Notes: a model not told the origin generated them from the letters alone. A DNA stretch of 64,000 nucleotides from Oegoconia quadripuncta (GCA_949316235.1 OX438749.1:19422414-19486413), one strand, 5' to 3'; counted from the first letter of the stretch, positions 48,422 through 60,948 are shown. Translations and numbers: made by a program.

Positions 48422-49070
48422 AAAAAAATCCGCAATGGCTTATTCTCAACAAAAAATTCGTATAAAACTGTCACTACTCAGATCTGCGAATGTGAGGCCA
48501 TTGACCCTGAAATTCGCAAATTTCGAGGATCTGCCAAAAGCTCGACGATACGCAAAAACTGCATCAGCTACCTGCATCACGTCTGCAGATCCCAGCGGGC
48601 ACTGTCACGGGCCAGTTACACTAAATAGTTACCGACTTTGCAGCACAAAGACCCCATCAGTTCTGATGTCAAAGACATCAGCTTCGAGACGAGAGCAACG
48701 CATTCGTGCGTGACACGACACGATTTTTAGGGATCCATTTGTAAAATAATACTACGGTAGTATTGGCCTTCAATTAGACAAAAACGAAAATGTTATCATT
48801 CATTTTTGTCGCTAAGCAAAAAATGTAACTATCACCTTATTGGTAGCAAAACTTATGACCTTTAATTGTAGAGCCACACCTCTTGCATCAGTAAATTTAA
48901 TTGATATTTAGCTACAGTTAGGTAGCTATATATACTTGTAGATACAATAGGAGAAAAGTGCATTTGCAGGCTCTGCTCAAACAATTAAGATTTTCAAGAA
49001 TTTATCTATATAGCTTTGATAACGGTTATTTTCAAGATTATAAAAAATGGAAATGTGGATGGAATGGAAG
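48422..49070. other. Spacer with an unassigned 110-codon ORF
   Basis: 48381-48713 is open on plus (partly SINE), with a second overlapping frame also open for 72 codons. The 48430-48720 stretch is less AT-rich than its neighbours, but neither product is recognisable. It could be part of an unknown element. Confidence 0.25.
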
Positions 49071-49275
49071 TGGAATAACTTTATCGAGGAAAGTTTTTAT
49101 TCCCGTGGGAACTACTCACTTTATAGGAAAAAAAATATCCTATGTCTTAATTCAGGGTATGTTCTACCCATTTACCAAATTTCATCCAAATCCGTTCATT
49201 CGTTTCGCCGTAATTGAGCAATAAACAAACAAACATCCAAACTTTCGCATTTATAATATTATAGTTAGATTAGAT
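49071..49275 (-). mobile_element. Helitron-like fragment
   Basis: ATAACTTTATCGAGGAAAG, GTGGGAACTACTCACTTTAT and the complement of GCGAAAGTTTGGATGTTTG. The 5' terminus is followed by a TTAGATTAGATTAGA run. Confidence 0.55.
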
Positions 49276-49840
49276 TAGATAATTAGCTTTTAGACTTTTC
49301 CAATGCAGGTCAGAGCAATATTTTTAATTTATGCAATATTTAAAAAGATATCTTAATTTATCGGGCATCACAGGACGGAATAAGCCCTCTTAAAATAGGC
49401 CCTCAAATCATGATAAAAACTGGACACACACACATACAAATTTGTGAAATACAAACACCCGTCGTTTTTCAGTGGGGATAAAATATATACACGGAACCAT
49501 TGCTCAGTGTACAAGTCGCTCTTCACCAACTTTTTATTTATATTCTATCGATTTTTTCAATCAATACGATTCTGAGAATCGTGTCGATCGTTCGGTTCTG
49601 TGTAGTGAAAGATCTGTTTCGGTGGTGCAAACTTTTTGCTGGCACATACCGAGAATATTAATTTAAAGGCACTACTTTTTTAATGAAACTAACAGACTAG
49701 TGAAACCGGGATCATAGAGGGTTTATTCTATCCAGTGACGCCCTTATTGGATAAATTGAGACTTCTTTTTAAATACAGAATAAATCAAAAATATTGTTCG
49801 GAACTGCACTGGAAAAGTCATAAATAATACTTCAATATCT
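49276..49840. other. Spacer
   Basis: Contains GTCGTTTTTCAGTGGGGATA near 49460, matching CGTCGTTTTTCGTCGAGGGT near 63065, a dispersed repeat end. No gene. Confidence 0.35.
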
Positions 49841-50178
49841 TTTTTGTTTTTTTTTATGCACAACGGGTTTCTACTTGACCTCAATCACACCTGATGTTAA
49901 GTGAAGATGAGGTCGAAGGTGGAAGCGTATTGACCCGGAAACCCCAACACATTTGGGGGACTGGCTATCTTATCTTTGACAACCGGAACACAACAATGCT
50001 ATTAACATTGCTGATTGGCGGCAGATTTAGATAAGATGGTGGTAGCTAGACAGGCGGACATTTCAAATACCCTGCCACCAATCAAACCGAGTACTTAAAC
50101 AAGTACCCCGCTGGGGATCGAACCCGCGACCTCTGAATCGTAAACCCAATGTTGTTTACATTGAGCCACGGAGGCGGT
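49841..50178 (-). mobile_element. SINE-B, full length
   Basis: Minus strand, close to consensus at head, body and tail; one of the least diverged copies. Confidence 0.9.
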
Positions 50179-50360
50179 TAAGCTTTAATAGCGGTTATTT
50201 TCGAAAATTTCATATTATCGATAAAAGCAGACACTTTTTTTATTATCATGGATTCTTGTAAATAACCTTCATGAAAGCTACTAGCTTTCCGCCCGTGGAA
50301 TAGCTTTATCACGGATATGTTTCATTTATTTATCCTGCGGGAACTACTCACTTTATCGGC
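50179..50360 (-). mobile_element. Repeat fragment joined to a Helitron-like 3' end
   Basis: 50195-50275 is related to 12800-12890. At 50281 ACTAGCTTTCCGCCCGTGG is the minus-strand Helitron-like end (CTAG then T), followed by about 75 bp of its body with a deletion. Confidence 0.5.
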
Positions 50361-50489
50361 ATTTACTCACTCGAGAAGCCTTTAGGCTAATAATATGTAA
50401 TTCCTAAATAGCTTAATAGACAATTAATAATGTGTCTATCATTAGTATCATCACGTATATGGTTACCACATCCAAATACATCATCATCA

Positions 50490-50611
50490 TCCTCATTTCT
50501 GATTCGATCCCGCAGGGAGACACCGAGCATAGCTCTCTCCATTGCCCTTTGTGTGATCTTGAGCCTTCTTATGAGGCCCATAGTGTGCGACCACAGCGAC
50601 AACACCCTCAC
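50490..50611 (-). pseudogene. RTE-type LINE RT fragment
   Basis: MGLIRRLKITQRAMERAMLG and VSLRDRIRNE form the well-known C-terminal stretch of insect RTE-like RTs. It is followed by an Asp-rich run from a microsatellite (TCATCATCATCCTC on plus) and then loses similarity. Upstream sequence to about 50690 may belong but is degraded. Confidence 0.7.
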
Positions 50612-51409
50612 AAAGTAACATCGCGTTCATTATTTAACTCACATCTCGTTATGTTTTGGATAAATTGCTTGGCCCTCAACGAGGCCACCCCGGACTCATA
50701 CTCTTTTCTCCCTTGATTAAGTGCTGGCATGTATCAGGCTGTGTGGTCAACCATACACGTAATGATACTAATGACAGACAGAGTACACTAACAAAGTAAC
50801 ATCGCCTTCATTATTTAAGTCACATCTCGTCATGTTATGGATAAGTTGCTTAAAAAAGAAGTAGATTTATGGAAATCCTATTAATTGGTTTATAGTTCCT
50901 TATACGGATGACAAAACAAGTTGTGACGTGTCTTGTTTAGAATCCTATACAGGGTGTTTATAATTAGCTTTGGAGTGACGTGAATGATTTTTTTATGATA
51001 AAGAGGACGAACAGGCTGACGGCCCACCTGACGGGAAGTGCTAGTCACCGGTTGTAAATGTCCGGAAAACCACGGGAATCGCGTTGTAGGTAATAGACGA
51101 TAGTCAGCCACGCAGTCGCACTTACTATTCCTTTTTATCCTATCTAAATTTTCTTTTAAGATGCGAATTAAAGCATATCTGCTAGAAATACAAAAGATGA
51201 ATATTCCGAAAGCATTTGCAACATTTCGAATAGCTCAGCGGTAACTGCTCACAGACATCTTGATTCGTTCGCGTTGTGGGTATTTAGTTAATTATGTTAA
51301 GCCTACTTTTGATTATTATTATTTTATACGAGTATCATTATGATCCATACAATTACTATATACAACATAATCTTTATAGAATACGCACTTATTGTAATTG
51401 AAAATTTTT
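50612..51409. other. Spacer with LINE/SINE 3' debris
   Basis: 50985-51085 (AAGAGGACGAACAGGCTGAC, GACGGGAAGTGCTAGTCACC) resembles a common lepidopteran retroelement end. A degenerate tRNA-like AATAGCTCAGCGGTAACTGC occurs near 51228. Confidence 0.4.
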
Positions 51410-51665
51410 GTACTGGTACCCTACACTCGCTTTCTCTCGAATGGCACTAGCTGAAAATCAGTTTCTTACCGCTATAGGTGAGGATCCACACTGAGCGATG
51501 GACCACTCTATTTAACAGTTGTACTTAATTTTAGTTTTTATTTATATTACTGTGAAATAAGGCTACATTTCGTAAGAATAACACCAAGCAGAATGATTGT
51601 TGCGTCGAATATTTTTGTATGTGTTTCTTTAATATGCAAATAAACGTTTTATCTATCTATCTTTT
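51410..51665 (+). mobile_element. Retroelement 3' end with TCTA tail, copy 2
   Basis: Shares CTAGCTGAAAATCAGT, CACACTGAGCGATGGACC-type and AATAAACGTTTTATCTATCT blocks with 36000-36266. Confidence 0.55.
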
Positions 51666-52290
51666 CTATTAGCAAGGTTAAGCAACGTGGTCAATTCTGA
51701 TGGGTGATTACAAGTGGGTCATACCAGTTAGCGTGTTTCCGTGTGGAAGGTATAATCTGTCCCGGTAGATTTCAATTGAAAGTAGTCAGATCAATTCCGT
51801 AGCATATAGGAGCCCACCCTTGGTCCACGGTGGGTGTGGACCTTGATGTAAGTCGTAGAGGGAGATATGGTATTTGGAACAACTAAAATATGAGGTCCAC
51901 CGAACCTTCGTCTAAACCACATTCACACAATAAATAACTTCTATTTAAGACAAATACAGCAAAGATTTCTTTGCTCCAGTCCATACCCAATTATCCGCGA
52001 ACAATGTTTGTTTAACTTTGCATTTGTACACCCTGTGTGTACAAACTAATACATTCTTAGCACGTATGCTTACCTTAATTAAGTCCTGCTTAAATGGCTT
52101 TATCTTGATGTTACTTAACTGATCTAATCTGATAGTTAAAAACATAGTGAACTAGGCTTAAAAAGGTGCAATAGTTTTGTTATGGAGATGTCGGACTTTT
52201 TTATTCTTTTAGAGCAGTAATTTTTAAATGTCACTTCTGTATGCGAGACGTTCTGTATAGGTCCAACAAAAGTTAAACATTCAAGACATA
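51666..52290. other. Spacer
   Basis: No supported feature. Confidence 0.35.
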
Positions 52291-52553
52291 TTGACTGGTG
52301 TTTGGTATAGTGGTTAGAAACACTGACTGCTATACTAATAGGTCGCGGGTTCGAATCCCGCCAGGGGCATATGTTTGTATAATGAATACGAACGCACAAT
52401 ATGTACCCGAGTTATGAATGTTTTCTTTTATATGTGTATTTATTTACAACAAAAAATATATTTGTGTAGTATATTAACCATCCATCCATAATACAAGCCT
52501 AGTTGCATAGTGTGGAGTTAGATGGCGTTGAGTGTATGTGCAAAGATATTTAT
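52291..52553 (+). mobile_element. SINE-A, full length
   Basis: B box GCGGGTTCGAATCCCGCC at 52344. The 3' domain is slightly diverged (AGATGGCGTTGAGTGTATG). Confidence 0.87.
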
Positions 52554-52985
52554 GGCGTTGAAGCGGTCTGCATTCAGCGATTTCCCGCTACATTTATCAA
52601 GTTGTCTCTCGGCAGTCGGGTAAAAAGAAATTCGGAGGAATAGCGAACCTCCTCCTTTATAAAAATAGATTTATTCCTTGAACCCATACCAATTGCAAGT
52701 CTATCTGCACAAAACCATCGGTTACATCCTGCATCAATTCAAACCAATCCATCGTGTTACGTGGCTGATCGAGATTAGTGAGCAATTTACATGTTTGCGG
52801 CCGTACAACCGTTCTATAGTACAGATAGCATCAAAGTGATGTTAACAGCAAAATCAAAAGTAAGAGAAAGTAGCCTAAATCATATTTCAGTAAAGTGGAA
52901 TTAAACTACACGTACCAAAACTATTTTTAATATTTATTAGTGTTTAAGTTTGTTTTAGTTCTCTAACTAACCCTATGGTTGAAGG
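52554..52985. other. Spacer
   Basis: TCTCGGCAGTCGGGTAAAAAG near 52608 marks another end of the GCAGTCGGG family. Otherwise nothing. Confidence 0.35.
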
Positions 52986-52989
52986 AAGA

Positions 52990-53185
52990 TCAACTCAAAT
53001 CAAATCAAATCAAATCAAATCACAAATGCTTTATTTTGTAGGTACACAGGGTACACTTAAAATAGTCAGATTTTACATTTTTAAAGCTACTGCTTGTTCG
53101 AAAGGTAATTTTCCCCTGAGAAGAACAAGCAAGAAACTGAAGAGGTTGCTCTTCTTAATAAGTTTCTGTTTTATAGTATCTTCAA
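52990..53185 (-). mobile_element. LINE 3' end with CAAAT tail
   Basis: About six CAAAT units (the tail, inverted), then ATGCTTTATTTTGTAGGTAC and CCCCTGAGAAGAACAAGCAA. Related to 9085-9252 and 32100-32255. Confidence 0.65.
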
Positions 53186-53824
53186 ATTTATTGAAAGGAA
53201 GATTTTGTATATTAATAGGAACCTTATTGAAAAAGCGTTATACATAACCCTTTGAATGAATTACTGACTTATCGGAGGCGACTCATGTGCCCTGCAAGTT
53301 TATCTTTCCTAGAAATCCCTCTATATATGGGATTAGTCAGCCGTAGTACTCATGTGTCTTTGTAAAATTAATGTTTTTTTGTACAATAAAGCGTTAAAAA
53401 AAACTCAAAAGATACAAATAACTATAAATTGAAAATTTAGAAAACTCCCGATTAAACAAATGATTATATCACCCAAATAGACCAAGACAAGTACTCGTAT
53501 GTTAAAAGCTAAATATCAATTAAAATTAAGAAAACCCTCATCATCTCAGCCCGTAAACATCCCACAGGGATATAGGCCTTTCTTCGCATAATGAGGGAGT
53601 ATGGGCCATAGTCCACCCACACTAGCCCAATGCGGGTTGAATGAAAATGAAAATGAAGAAATGAAAAAAGTTTATTTTCGACTTTAGTAGGTATAAACTA
53701 TAGACTAAGGTTGGGATCTCCTATTAAGTGTACAGGTATACTTGTGCCAGGAGGGCCCGCTCTTCCATATCTAAATGTTACATTGAAAATAATGTTGGTT
53801 AGGTTAAAAAATAGATGTTTTTAT
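53186..53824. other. Spacer with three dispersed repeat fragments
   Basis: 53340-53400 ends in GTACAATAAAGCG plus A-run (retroelement tail). 53420-53540 (AAAATTTAGAAAACTCCCGA, CAAATGATTATATCACCC) recurs at 57620 and 62745. 53555-53645 (CCCGTAAACATCCCACAGGG) recurs inverted at 55900-55995 and is an RTE-type 3' end. Confidence 0.45.
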
Positions 53825-54035
53825 ATGTGTATGTGTGTGTGTGTGTGTGTATGTGTGAAGAAGACTTCACAATGTTTCCTCACGATGTTTTCCTTCACCG
53901 TTTAAAAGCAGTAGGATAAATGCGCATAAGTAATTAAATTAAATTTAAAAATCATTGGTACATGGCCTGCCTGGAAATCGAACCCGGACCCTCAAATTGA
54001 GAGACCGCGTCTTAACCGCTGAGCCACCGACACGA
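53825..54035 (-). mobile_element. tRNA-derived SINE head, third family (SINE-C), with TG repeat
   Basis: On minus, GTGTCGGTGGCTCAGCGGTT (A-box region) and GGGTTCGATTTCCAGGC (B box) lie at 53970-54035, followed by a body with CACCGTTTAAAAGCAG in inverted form. A (TG)n run sits at 53825-53857. Confidence 0.65.
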
Positions 54036-54186
54036 AAGAAAACCCGAAGTCTATGATATCATCGATATACACCAATAAAAGCTATCTTCGAAACGGCTTC
54101 ACCGATTTTCATGGAACGTGGCTAAGAACCTGTCCTCGTTTAGTATTTAATATAAAAAAACCGCACTCAATTCGAACTATGTATTA

Positions 54187-54275
54187 TACCGGATGAGTTT
54201 TTTTAAAGTATGTAAAAAAATAGGGCATATTAGGTAAGTGAAATAGAAGTTATTGGCATAGGTAGGTTATTTTTT
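54187..54275 (+). mobile_element. Single terminal repeat of the 72-459 MITE
   Basis: TACCGGATGAGTTTTTTT, ATAGGGCATATTAGGTAAGT and GAAATAGAAG match the TIR. No matching inverted end is found nearby, so this is a half element. Confidence 0.7.
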
Positions 54276-55895
54276 TTTCAAAAACGCCCGCCTACGCCCA
54301 AAATACCTACATAAATGACAATAACCTAACGCTAACATATATTTTATTAAATATTTGTTGAATGGTACTTCCGTTATGTACCATCCTATGTTATACCCAA
54401 AACCAAGCAAATTAACTATTTCATTTGAATTCAACCCGTTCTCCTTTATAATCAGTTAACACCTTTTCTCTGACTTAGACAAACTTAGGTACCCAAGATT
54501 TAAACTTTTATATTAGGATTATCCTTTTATGAAGGAAGATGTAAATGCTATCATGTCTGTTGTCTACTTAGTGCTATTATAAAAAGTTACTTTAATCCAA
54601 TTATCTATGTCTGTGACACTGGTGCCACCTGTCCACCGCTGGACAGTTTTAAAAATAGAAATTCTAAGTATAATAGAGTGACATAAATACTTCATATTTT
54701 GCGGGTAATGATATTCTTTAATAATACCTAGCGTAGTAATTCATCAATAGTAATTGCTCTTTAATTATTCCATAGCAGCGGTATTTTATTAAAGTTGAGA
54801 ATTAAAGATAATATTTTATATAAAAAAAAAACAATATATTTACTATTTCTTTTATCTAGGCATAGCTGTCCCTTGCCCTATACAGTTACTATGTTAATTA
54901 TGTGACTATACTAGTAAGCGACACTAGCAATCTCTACCGGAGGACAGAGGAAACTATCCTGGCAGTGCTGGCTGCAATATCGTAATACATTTTACATTAC
55001 AACTAAATATCATTGTAAAGAACGTAATATCGTTCAAAATACTTCACACATATTTAAGTTTCCAATAGGCATATTACGTACGGAACCCACAGTTCTTGAT
55101 TCTAACCCGCGCTTGACCGTCTCTTTAAGCTTTGACAGTAGATCGACTAACAATAAAGTGAATCACGGTTCCATTCTCTAATTCCAGTAAGGATACACTT
55201 TTAACTTCCTATATATTTTTTTTTAATCTTATTTATCATATGATTAAGCCGGCTTAAAATTAAAACAATGTTACTTAAACTTTAGGTTTGACATTAAAAC
55301 AAACAAAATAAAAAATTATAATGTCATTCTAATCTAATGTAAACTTGTAGAACAGTAATGTTTAAAAGTTTTTTTTGTAATGTTCAAATCTAAGTTTCAG
55401 TGAGTGTATGATGAAACTTAAAAATCTATCACTATATTTGATAGTGAACCCTGAGCTTAAAATTTGATGGAAAAAGAAGAGGAGATCCCCGTAGAGCACC
55501 GAGTTTCTTTTAAGAGATCCAACCTTGGTTGTTCGTTGATTTTACACAATGGCCGTGATTTTTTGCAAATGGATAGAGTACCTGTCACTGATAGAATAAA
55601 TAGTTTCTAACAAATCGGTAGCTTGCCTGAGATATAGTATAGGTATTTAGTAATAAAACATAGACTATTAGATTAAAAGTACAACTGTGAATTTCATTGC
55701 ATCGGAGAATATACTCGTACTTAGAACGCCTGTAACTATTTTCAAAAGAAAAGCGATCAATAACTTCTTTATATTTATGAAAACTTTCATCGAGGATAAA
55801 TACCACGACTCAATAAACGGTTTAAAAAAAATATAAAGTAGCCACTAATTAAGTTTTCGAGTATTTGTATGTATGTTTTTGAATTTGGCAACCCG
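54276..55895. other. AT-rich spacer
   Basis: About 1.6 kb without a recognised repeat or ORF of interest. This is the longest stretch in the right half with no identified element. Confidence 0.45.
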
Positions 55896-55899
55896 AATT

Positions 55900-55995
55900 G
55901 AGCTAGCGTGGTGTACTATGACCCATAATCCCTCATATACGAGGGAAGGCCTATATCCCTACAGTGGGATGTTTACGAGTTGATGATGATGATGT
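55900..55995 (-). mobile_element. RTE-type LINE 3' end with GATGAT tail
   Basis: AGGCCTATATCCCTACAGTGGGATG then TTTACGAGTTGATGATGATGATG. The trinucleotide tail is typical of RTE-type elements. Confidence 0.55.
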
Positions 55996-56147
55996 TTACG
56001 GCATCTTAGCATGGTAACTTTAATTAAATATTAGTAGGTTTTGTAACTAAATACCTATACTATACCTAAAGCAAGCTACAGAATGGTTAAAGTTTTTATT
56101 CTATTGAGATAGTCTCCTCTATCCCATATTTTGCGTTTTTTGAGTGG

Positions 56148-56362
56148 CACAACTTTATCGCGGAAATTTGTTTATCGCGCGGGAACTACTCACAAAATAT
56201 CCTATGTTTTAATCCAGGGTATGTTCTATCCTATGTACCAAATTTCATGCCATTTCATTCAGCTGTTTCGCCGTGGTTGAGCAACAAACAAACAAATAAA
56301 TAAACAAACAAACAAACAAACAAACAAACATCCAAACTTTCGCATTTTTAATATTAGTTAGA
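56148..56362 (-). mobile_element. Helitron-like fragment
   Basis: ACTTTATCGCGGAAATTTGT at the left, a long AAACAAAC run at 56283-56330, and the complement of TAATATTAAAAATGCGAAAG at the right. Confidence 0.55.
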
Positions 56363-56814
56363 CAAAACCCTAAAAGTACCAAATTATTCATCTCTGAATT
56401 CCCTCAAAATCTTCCAGTTTTGCCTACATCTTTACTTCAGAGGCATAGCATTAGAGATTGTCAGATAGTAACACACTTAAGTAGGTGTATGACCACCCAC
56501 AATAATTGTGCCGAGTTAGATCGCTTCAGGGCAGTATTAATCTCCCTTATCCAGTACATACTTGTGTCTTGTATCACCCCAGGAAAGCCTTGGGGTTAAT
56601 CGCCAGTTTCAAACGTTTTCCACGTTATAAAGTAGGCAGATAATTTATGTCTGTACGTACACAGTGTAAGTTATGTTAAAGCAAACTGATGCCTTTATGA
56701 TGAATGACATGATAAGTGGTTGGGCGAGACACATTCCGAATTCTACTTAAGGGGCGATTAGACTTCACGTAGCTTTAGGCCGCAGTACGAGTATTCTCTT
56801 TGTCTGAACTAATC
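56363..56814. other. Spacer
   Basis: No supported feature. Confidence 0.35.
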
Positions 56815-56993
56815 TTCAGCCTCATCTTCACTTAACATCAGGTGAGACTGAGGGCAAGTGTTAACTCGTTGTACATAAAAAGTCTAGGGATGAAGATAAA
56901 TCTAACGATACCTTGCACTTCAAAATCGGTCAAGCTGTATAGGCTATATGAGGTGACATATAAATACATACATACATACATACATACATACAT
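56815..56993 (+). repeat. SINE-B tail, dispersed repeat piece and CATA microsatellite
   Basis: 56815-56881 is only the SINE-B 3' end (CATCTTCACTTAACATCAGG to GTACATAAAAA). 56885-56955 matches 60990-61030. 56960-56993 is (CATA)8 or so. Confidence 0.65.
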
Positions 56994-57002
56994 AATATCA
57001 CA

Positions 57003-57361
57003 TTTAACCGCCTTCGTGACTCAATGTGAACAATATGGGGTTTACGTATCGAAGGTTGCGGTTTCGATCCCCAGTGGGGTACATGTTTAGTACTAGGTTT
57101 GGTTGGTAGAAGAGCATTTTAAATATGTCTGCCTGACTAGCTACCACATATTATCTAAAATCTGCCGCCAAATAGCAATGTTAATGGCATTGTTGTGTTC
57201 CGGTTGTCAGAGATAGCCAGTTCCCCAAATAGATGGGGTTTACGGGTTAGAACACCCTTCTGTTCTGTGGTTAGAACGCTTCCACCTTCGGCCTCATCTT
57301 TACTTAACATCTGTGATTCACTGTGTGATTGAGGCCAAGTGTAAACCCGTTGTGCATAAAA
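57003..57361 (+). mobile_element. SINE-B, full length with a short internal insertion
   Basis: Head ACCGCCTTCGTGACTCAATG, B box GGTTTCGATCCCCAG. The region near 57255-57285 is partly doubled (GGGTTAGAACACC, GGTTAGAACGC). Confidence 0.82.
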
Positions 57362-58316
57362 ATATCACATACGGAACTGATGCTAGTATGTCTCGAAAAC
57401 ACAACTTGTTCATACAAAAAAAAATATACACTTTATATATAACGGGTAAGCGCAGCTCAATCAAAAATCTGAGTTAGAAGCGTTCAATGTAACTAACTTA
57501 TTTAGTTGACTGTCTATCTTAACTCAATCGGAACACATTTTGCTGCTTGGTGGCAGACTTAAGTTGGTGCTAGCTAGCCAGGCGAATACTTAAAAATGCC
57601 ATTTTCCAACCATATCGAGTTTAACTTAAAAATTTAGAAATCCCCCGAGGAAACAAATGATTTAGATGTCTAAGAACCACCGCCAGAAAACTTGTTTTCA
57701 AGTAAAAAAAGACCGCATCTAAATCGGTTTACCCGTTCAAGATAACGGTGCTACAGACAAACACACACACATATAGCTATCATACTTATAATATACCACT
57801 TTTTGCGTTAAATAATAAATTATATAATTACAATTAAGAGTTTTGGGGAGACCTTTGCCCAGCAGTGGGACAAGATAGGCTAATAAAAAAAAATATAATC
57901 TAACAACATTACGTGAGAATAATATTTTACGAAATATACAGAAATGCAAACGTGACAGGGAGTGAGCCCATCGCCGTTGAAACGTGCAAGTCCATAGATG
58001 TTTTTAGTGGAAAGTCCCTTAGGCGCCTTTTTATAGTAATGGTCTATAAATATCAATCCACCAGTATTAAGTTACCATATCAATTGACATACATACATGA
58101 GTTTTATAGATAGGGGAATGATATTTTTGATATGAAATTATCTCTTTGAATCGGAATTATCTGCTTAGTATTAAATTAATTATGTTGCACCTGCTTAAAC
58201 CTGTATATGTACCCTATATTGGAAGTATTTACGTCATCATCAGTTCAACAGTTTGCTACTAAACTAGGGCTATTCGTCGAACTTTCTGTTATCGAATTGA
58301 CGGTGGTTCAGGATAT
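57362..58316. other. Spacer with fragments
   Basis: 57545-57622 is a decayed minus SINE-B middle. 57620-57780 is the AAATTTAGAAATCCCC repeat. 57830-57890 (GGGGAGACCTTTGCCCAGCA) is an RTE-type 3' end. Near 58007 GGAAAGTCCCTTAGGCGCC recalls 876-900. No gene. Confidence 0.45.
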
Positions 58317-58554
58317 CACGAATTATAAATGCGAAAGTTTGGATGTTTGTTGATTTATTTGTTTGTTTGTTTGTTGCTCAATCACGGCGAAACAGATGAA
58401 CGGATTTGGATGAAATTTGGTATATAGGTAGAACATAACCTGGATTAAGACTAAGCATATTTTTTATCCCGATAAAGTGAGTAGTTCCCGCGGGATAAAC
58501 AAATTTCCGCGATAAAGTTATTCCACGCAGGCGAAGCCACGGGCGGAAAGCTAG
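58317..58554 (+). mobile_element. Helitron-like element, best copy
   Basis: From AATTATAAATGCGAAAGTTT to GCCACGGGCGGAAAGCTAG, then T. The last 20 bases can form a GC stem before CTAG, the reason for suspecting a Helitron. No Rep/helicase gene is present. Confidence 0.55.
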
Positions 58555-59206
58555 TAAATAATAAGACAACACTCTGATAGATGCATATGAGCTTTTCCTA
58601 GTATGCGTTAAATTGCAGTTCCACTTTAATTACGATTTAAAACCTTAGGATTACCACTTCGCGTTCTTGATTATTAACTATAGCAGTTGCTACCGTTACA
58701 TTTTATTTACGTTCATAACTGAAATAATTAATTATATCGCTCGAAGAATAAGAATTGCCATTCAGTGAGGTAATATAGACCGCTACTTGGGCACTCCACA
58801 CGGACCTATCCGGTGCCACCTTCTAAAGTAAGTGATGAGTAGACACAGGCTCGTGTTTAGTTACTCTCGTAATTTATTAAAATCTTTTATTTAGTTTTCA
58901 ATGTGTCCGTTTCAAAATTTTTATATACAAACTTGTATATAATTTGTAAGGTTCGGGACTATCTTATCTCAAACAACCGGAACACAACAATTTTATCAAC
59001 ATTGCTGAAAATATTCTATGATTGACACAATATATTGTGAGTGTACACTCACAATATATTTTTGAAATCAAATCCGTCTAAAATTTTGAATATGTTTTCT
59101 TTATACTATTGTCCTCAATTATTGTTGATTACGTATTAAGAATATAGGGGAAACCTATAATTGGATGATGTTCAAATTTGTGTATCATTGTTCATGATGG
59201 CTTATA
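58555..59206. other. Spacer with a SINE-B scrap
   Basis: 58950-59008 (CTATCTTATCTCAAACAACC, ACACAACAATTTTATCAACA) is a short SINE-B middle piece. A nearly perfect repeat CTCACAATATATT occurs around 59025-59055. Confidence 0.4.
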
Positions 59207-59484
59207 AATAATAATAATAAATAAATATCCTTAGACATACACACAGCGCCATCTAGTTCCATAGTAAGCAACTATAGGCTTGTGTTGTGGATACCAGATG
59301 GTTGATATACTACAAACACATATTCTTTTTTTTGTAAATAAATACTTATTATAAATGAAAATATCCATAACTCGGGTACACATGTCCGTATTCATCACAC
59401 AAACATTATGCCCCTAGCGGGATTCGAACCCGCACCTTTTGGTATAGTTGTCAGAGTTGCTAACCACTACACCAAACAGATCGT
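59207..59484 (-). mobile_element. SINE-A, full length
   Basis: Minus strand, one of the closest to consensus, with an ATAATAATAAATAAATA tail. Confidence 0.88.
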
Positions 59485-59579
59485 CAAATAATAACTTCAA
59501 AATAAAATACTCTTTAGTTATCATCATCACCATCAGATTTAAGAGTCATGCTCTTATCGGCACGTCGTGCCGTAAGACG

Positions 59580-60124
59580 TCGTAAGACGTGAACGTCGAC
59601 GGGACCAGTTGTGTCTAGTAATCTGTAAAACTGCCCTTTTCAGAAATAGCATTTTTGCCATGGCTCCAATTATATACAACAAGATACCTAAATGTATTAG
59701 AGATTCGGGCGATTTAAACATATTTAAGAACGTATTATATAAATTTTTAATCGATAAAACATATTATACTATCAAAGAATTTTTGAATGACAAATTCGTA
59801 TAAATGGTTCTGGCTAGATTACGGATAATTAAAAAGTTCAAATTTGACTATCGTTGCTATATAAAGATTTTATATTTTTGTTGCCATGTACATACCTACC
59901 TAATTATAATATGACATGACAACATTATTAATATGACATAAATGATTTAATACAACTTTTCCATCTTTGGTGTACCTAGTTTAAGTAATTAGTATAATAG
60001 TATGTAGAAAAATTGTTTTGTATGCCAATGTGCGGATCACAGCGCTCTGTCAGTTTTCTATGTAACATCACTTTATTGTATTTTACCTGTGTATCACAAA
60101 TAAATTATTTGATTGATTGATTGA
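59580..60124 (+). pseudogene. 5'-truncated LINE, ORF2 C-terminus and 3' UTR
   Basis: The frame 59609-59803 contains FRNSIFAMAPIIYNKIPK and DLNIFKNVLYKFLIDK, the standard C-terminal end of CR1/Jockey-type RTs (x-FRNSF-x-A-P-x-x-YN-x-LP). The 3' UTR follows to AATAAATTATTTGATTGATT with a TGAT tail. Everything upstream of the last 60 or so codons is absent. Confidence 0.75.
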
Positions 60125-60677
60125 TCGGTGGAGATATAGCGCAGTAGTATACTCGTATATTTAGTTATAGCGCATCGAAAAACCGTAATATCTCCAAAAC
60201 CATAAATATGTAAGGTAGGTAATCGTATGGAACCTCTATACAGTTTTTATGTATTATCAACGGCAAGATCAAAATCAAAATCAAAATCAAAATCTATTAT
60301 GTTGTATCTGTATGTCTTTTTTTCTTGTGTGCAATAAATGATAAATAAATAAATAAATAAATAAAGAACTGTATAATAACTATTTATGATAAAAACTATC
60401 TCGCGCTCCATTTCCCAATCATCGCTGAGCCAGTGTAGGTAACTAGGGAAGGTATTTACGTCGCTAGTGATGAAAAACGTTGTCAGTTCCACCACGGCGA
60501 TTTTAATAGAACTAGTGTGAATACACGTCTTATTGTCACATAACCATAATGGCGCCTCATAAAATGATTTTTTACTGGCTCGAGTAATTTATAGAAATAT
60601 ACAAGATTTTGCGAGAATAATAATAAACCAAAAAACCCGACGGAATATTTTGTATTTTGCGGACGCCATGTTGAATA
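60125..60677. other. Spacer with microsatellites and a dispersed repeat
   Basis: 60269-60293 is (ATCAAA)n. 60315-60365 has an AATAAATGATAAATAAATAA tail (retroelement end, plus). 60600-60680 matches 9575-9610 inverted. Confidence 0.45.
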
Positions 60678-60948
60678 TATAAATAGATAAATAAATATCC
60701 TTAGACACACATAGCGCCATCTAGTTCCACAGTAAGCAACTATAGGCTTGTGTAGTGTATACCAGATGGTTGATATACTACATAAATACATTTTTTTGTA
60801 AATAAATACTTATTATAAATGAAAACATCCATAACTCGGGTACACATATCCGTATTCATCACACAAACATGTGCCCCTAGCGGGATTCGAACCCGTGACC
60901 TTTTGGTATAGCAACAGAGTTTCGAACCACTACACCAAACAGGTCGTC
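60678..60948 (-). mobile_element. SINE-A, full length
   Basis: Minus strand. B box on plus GGGATTCGAACCCGTGACC at 60881. Close to consensus. Confidence 0.88.

Noticed and set aside
48381..48713. 110-codon ORF as a host exon
   Set aside because: It begins in a SINE-A 3' end, has a competing open frame, and no recognisable domain; kept only as an unassigned stretch.
52136..52399. 87-codon minus ORF, with similar ones at 39656-39868 and 60740-61048
   Set aside because: They are antisense reads through SINE-A copies; the shared FEPATF/RIPLG-type residues come from the B-box region.
56957..56995. CRISPR-like or satellite array at the CATA run
   Set aside because: Simple tetranucleotide microsatellite without spacers; no CRISPR expected in an insect genome and none seen.
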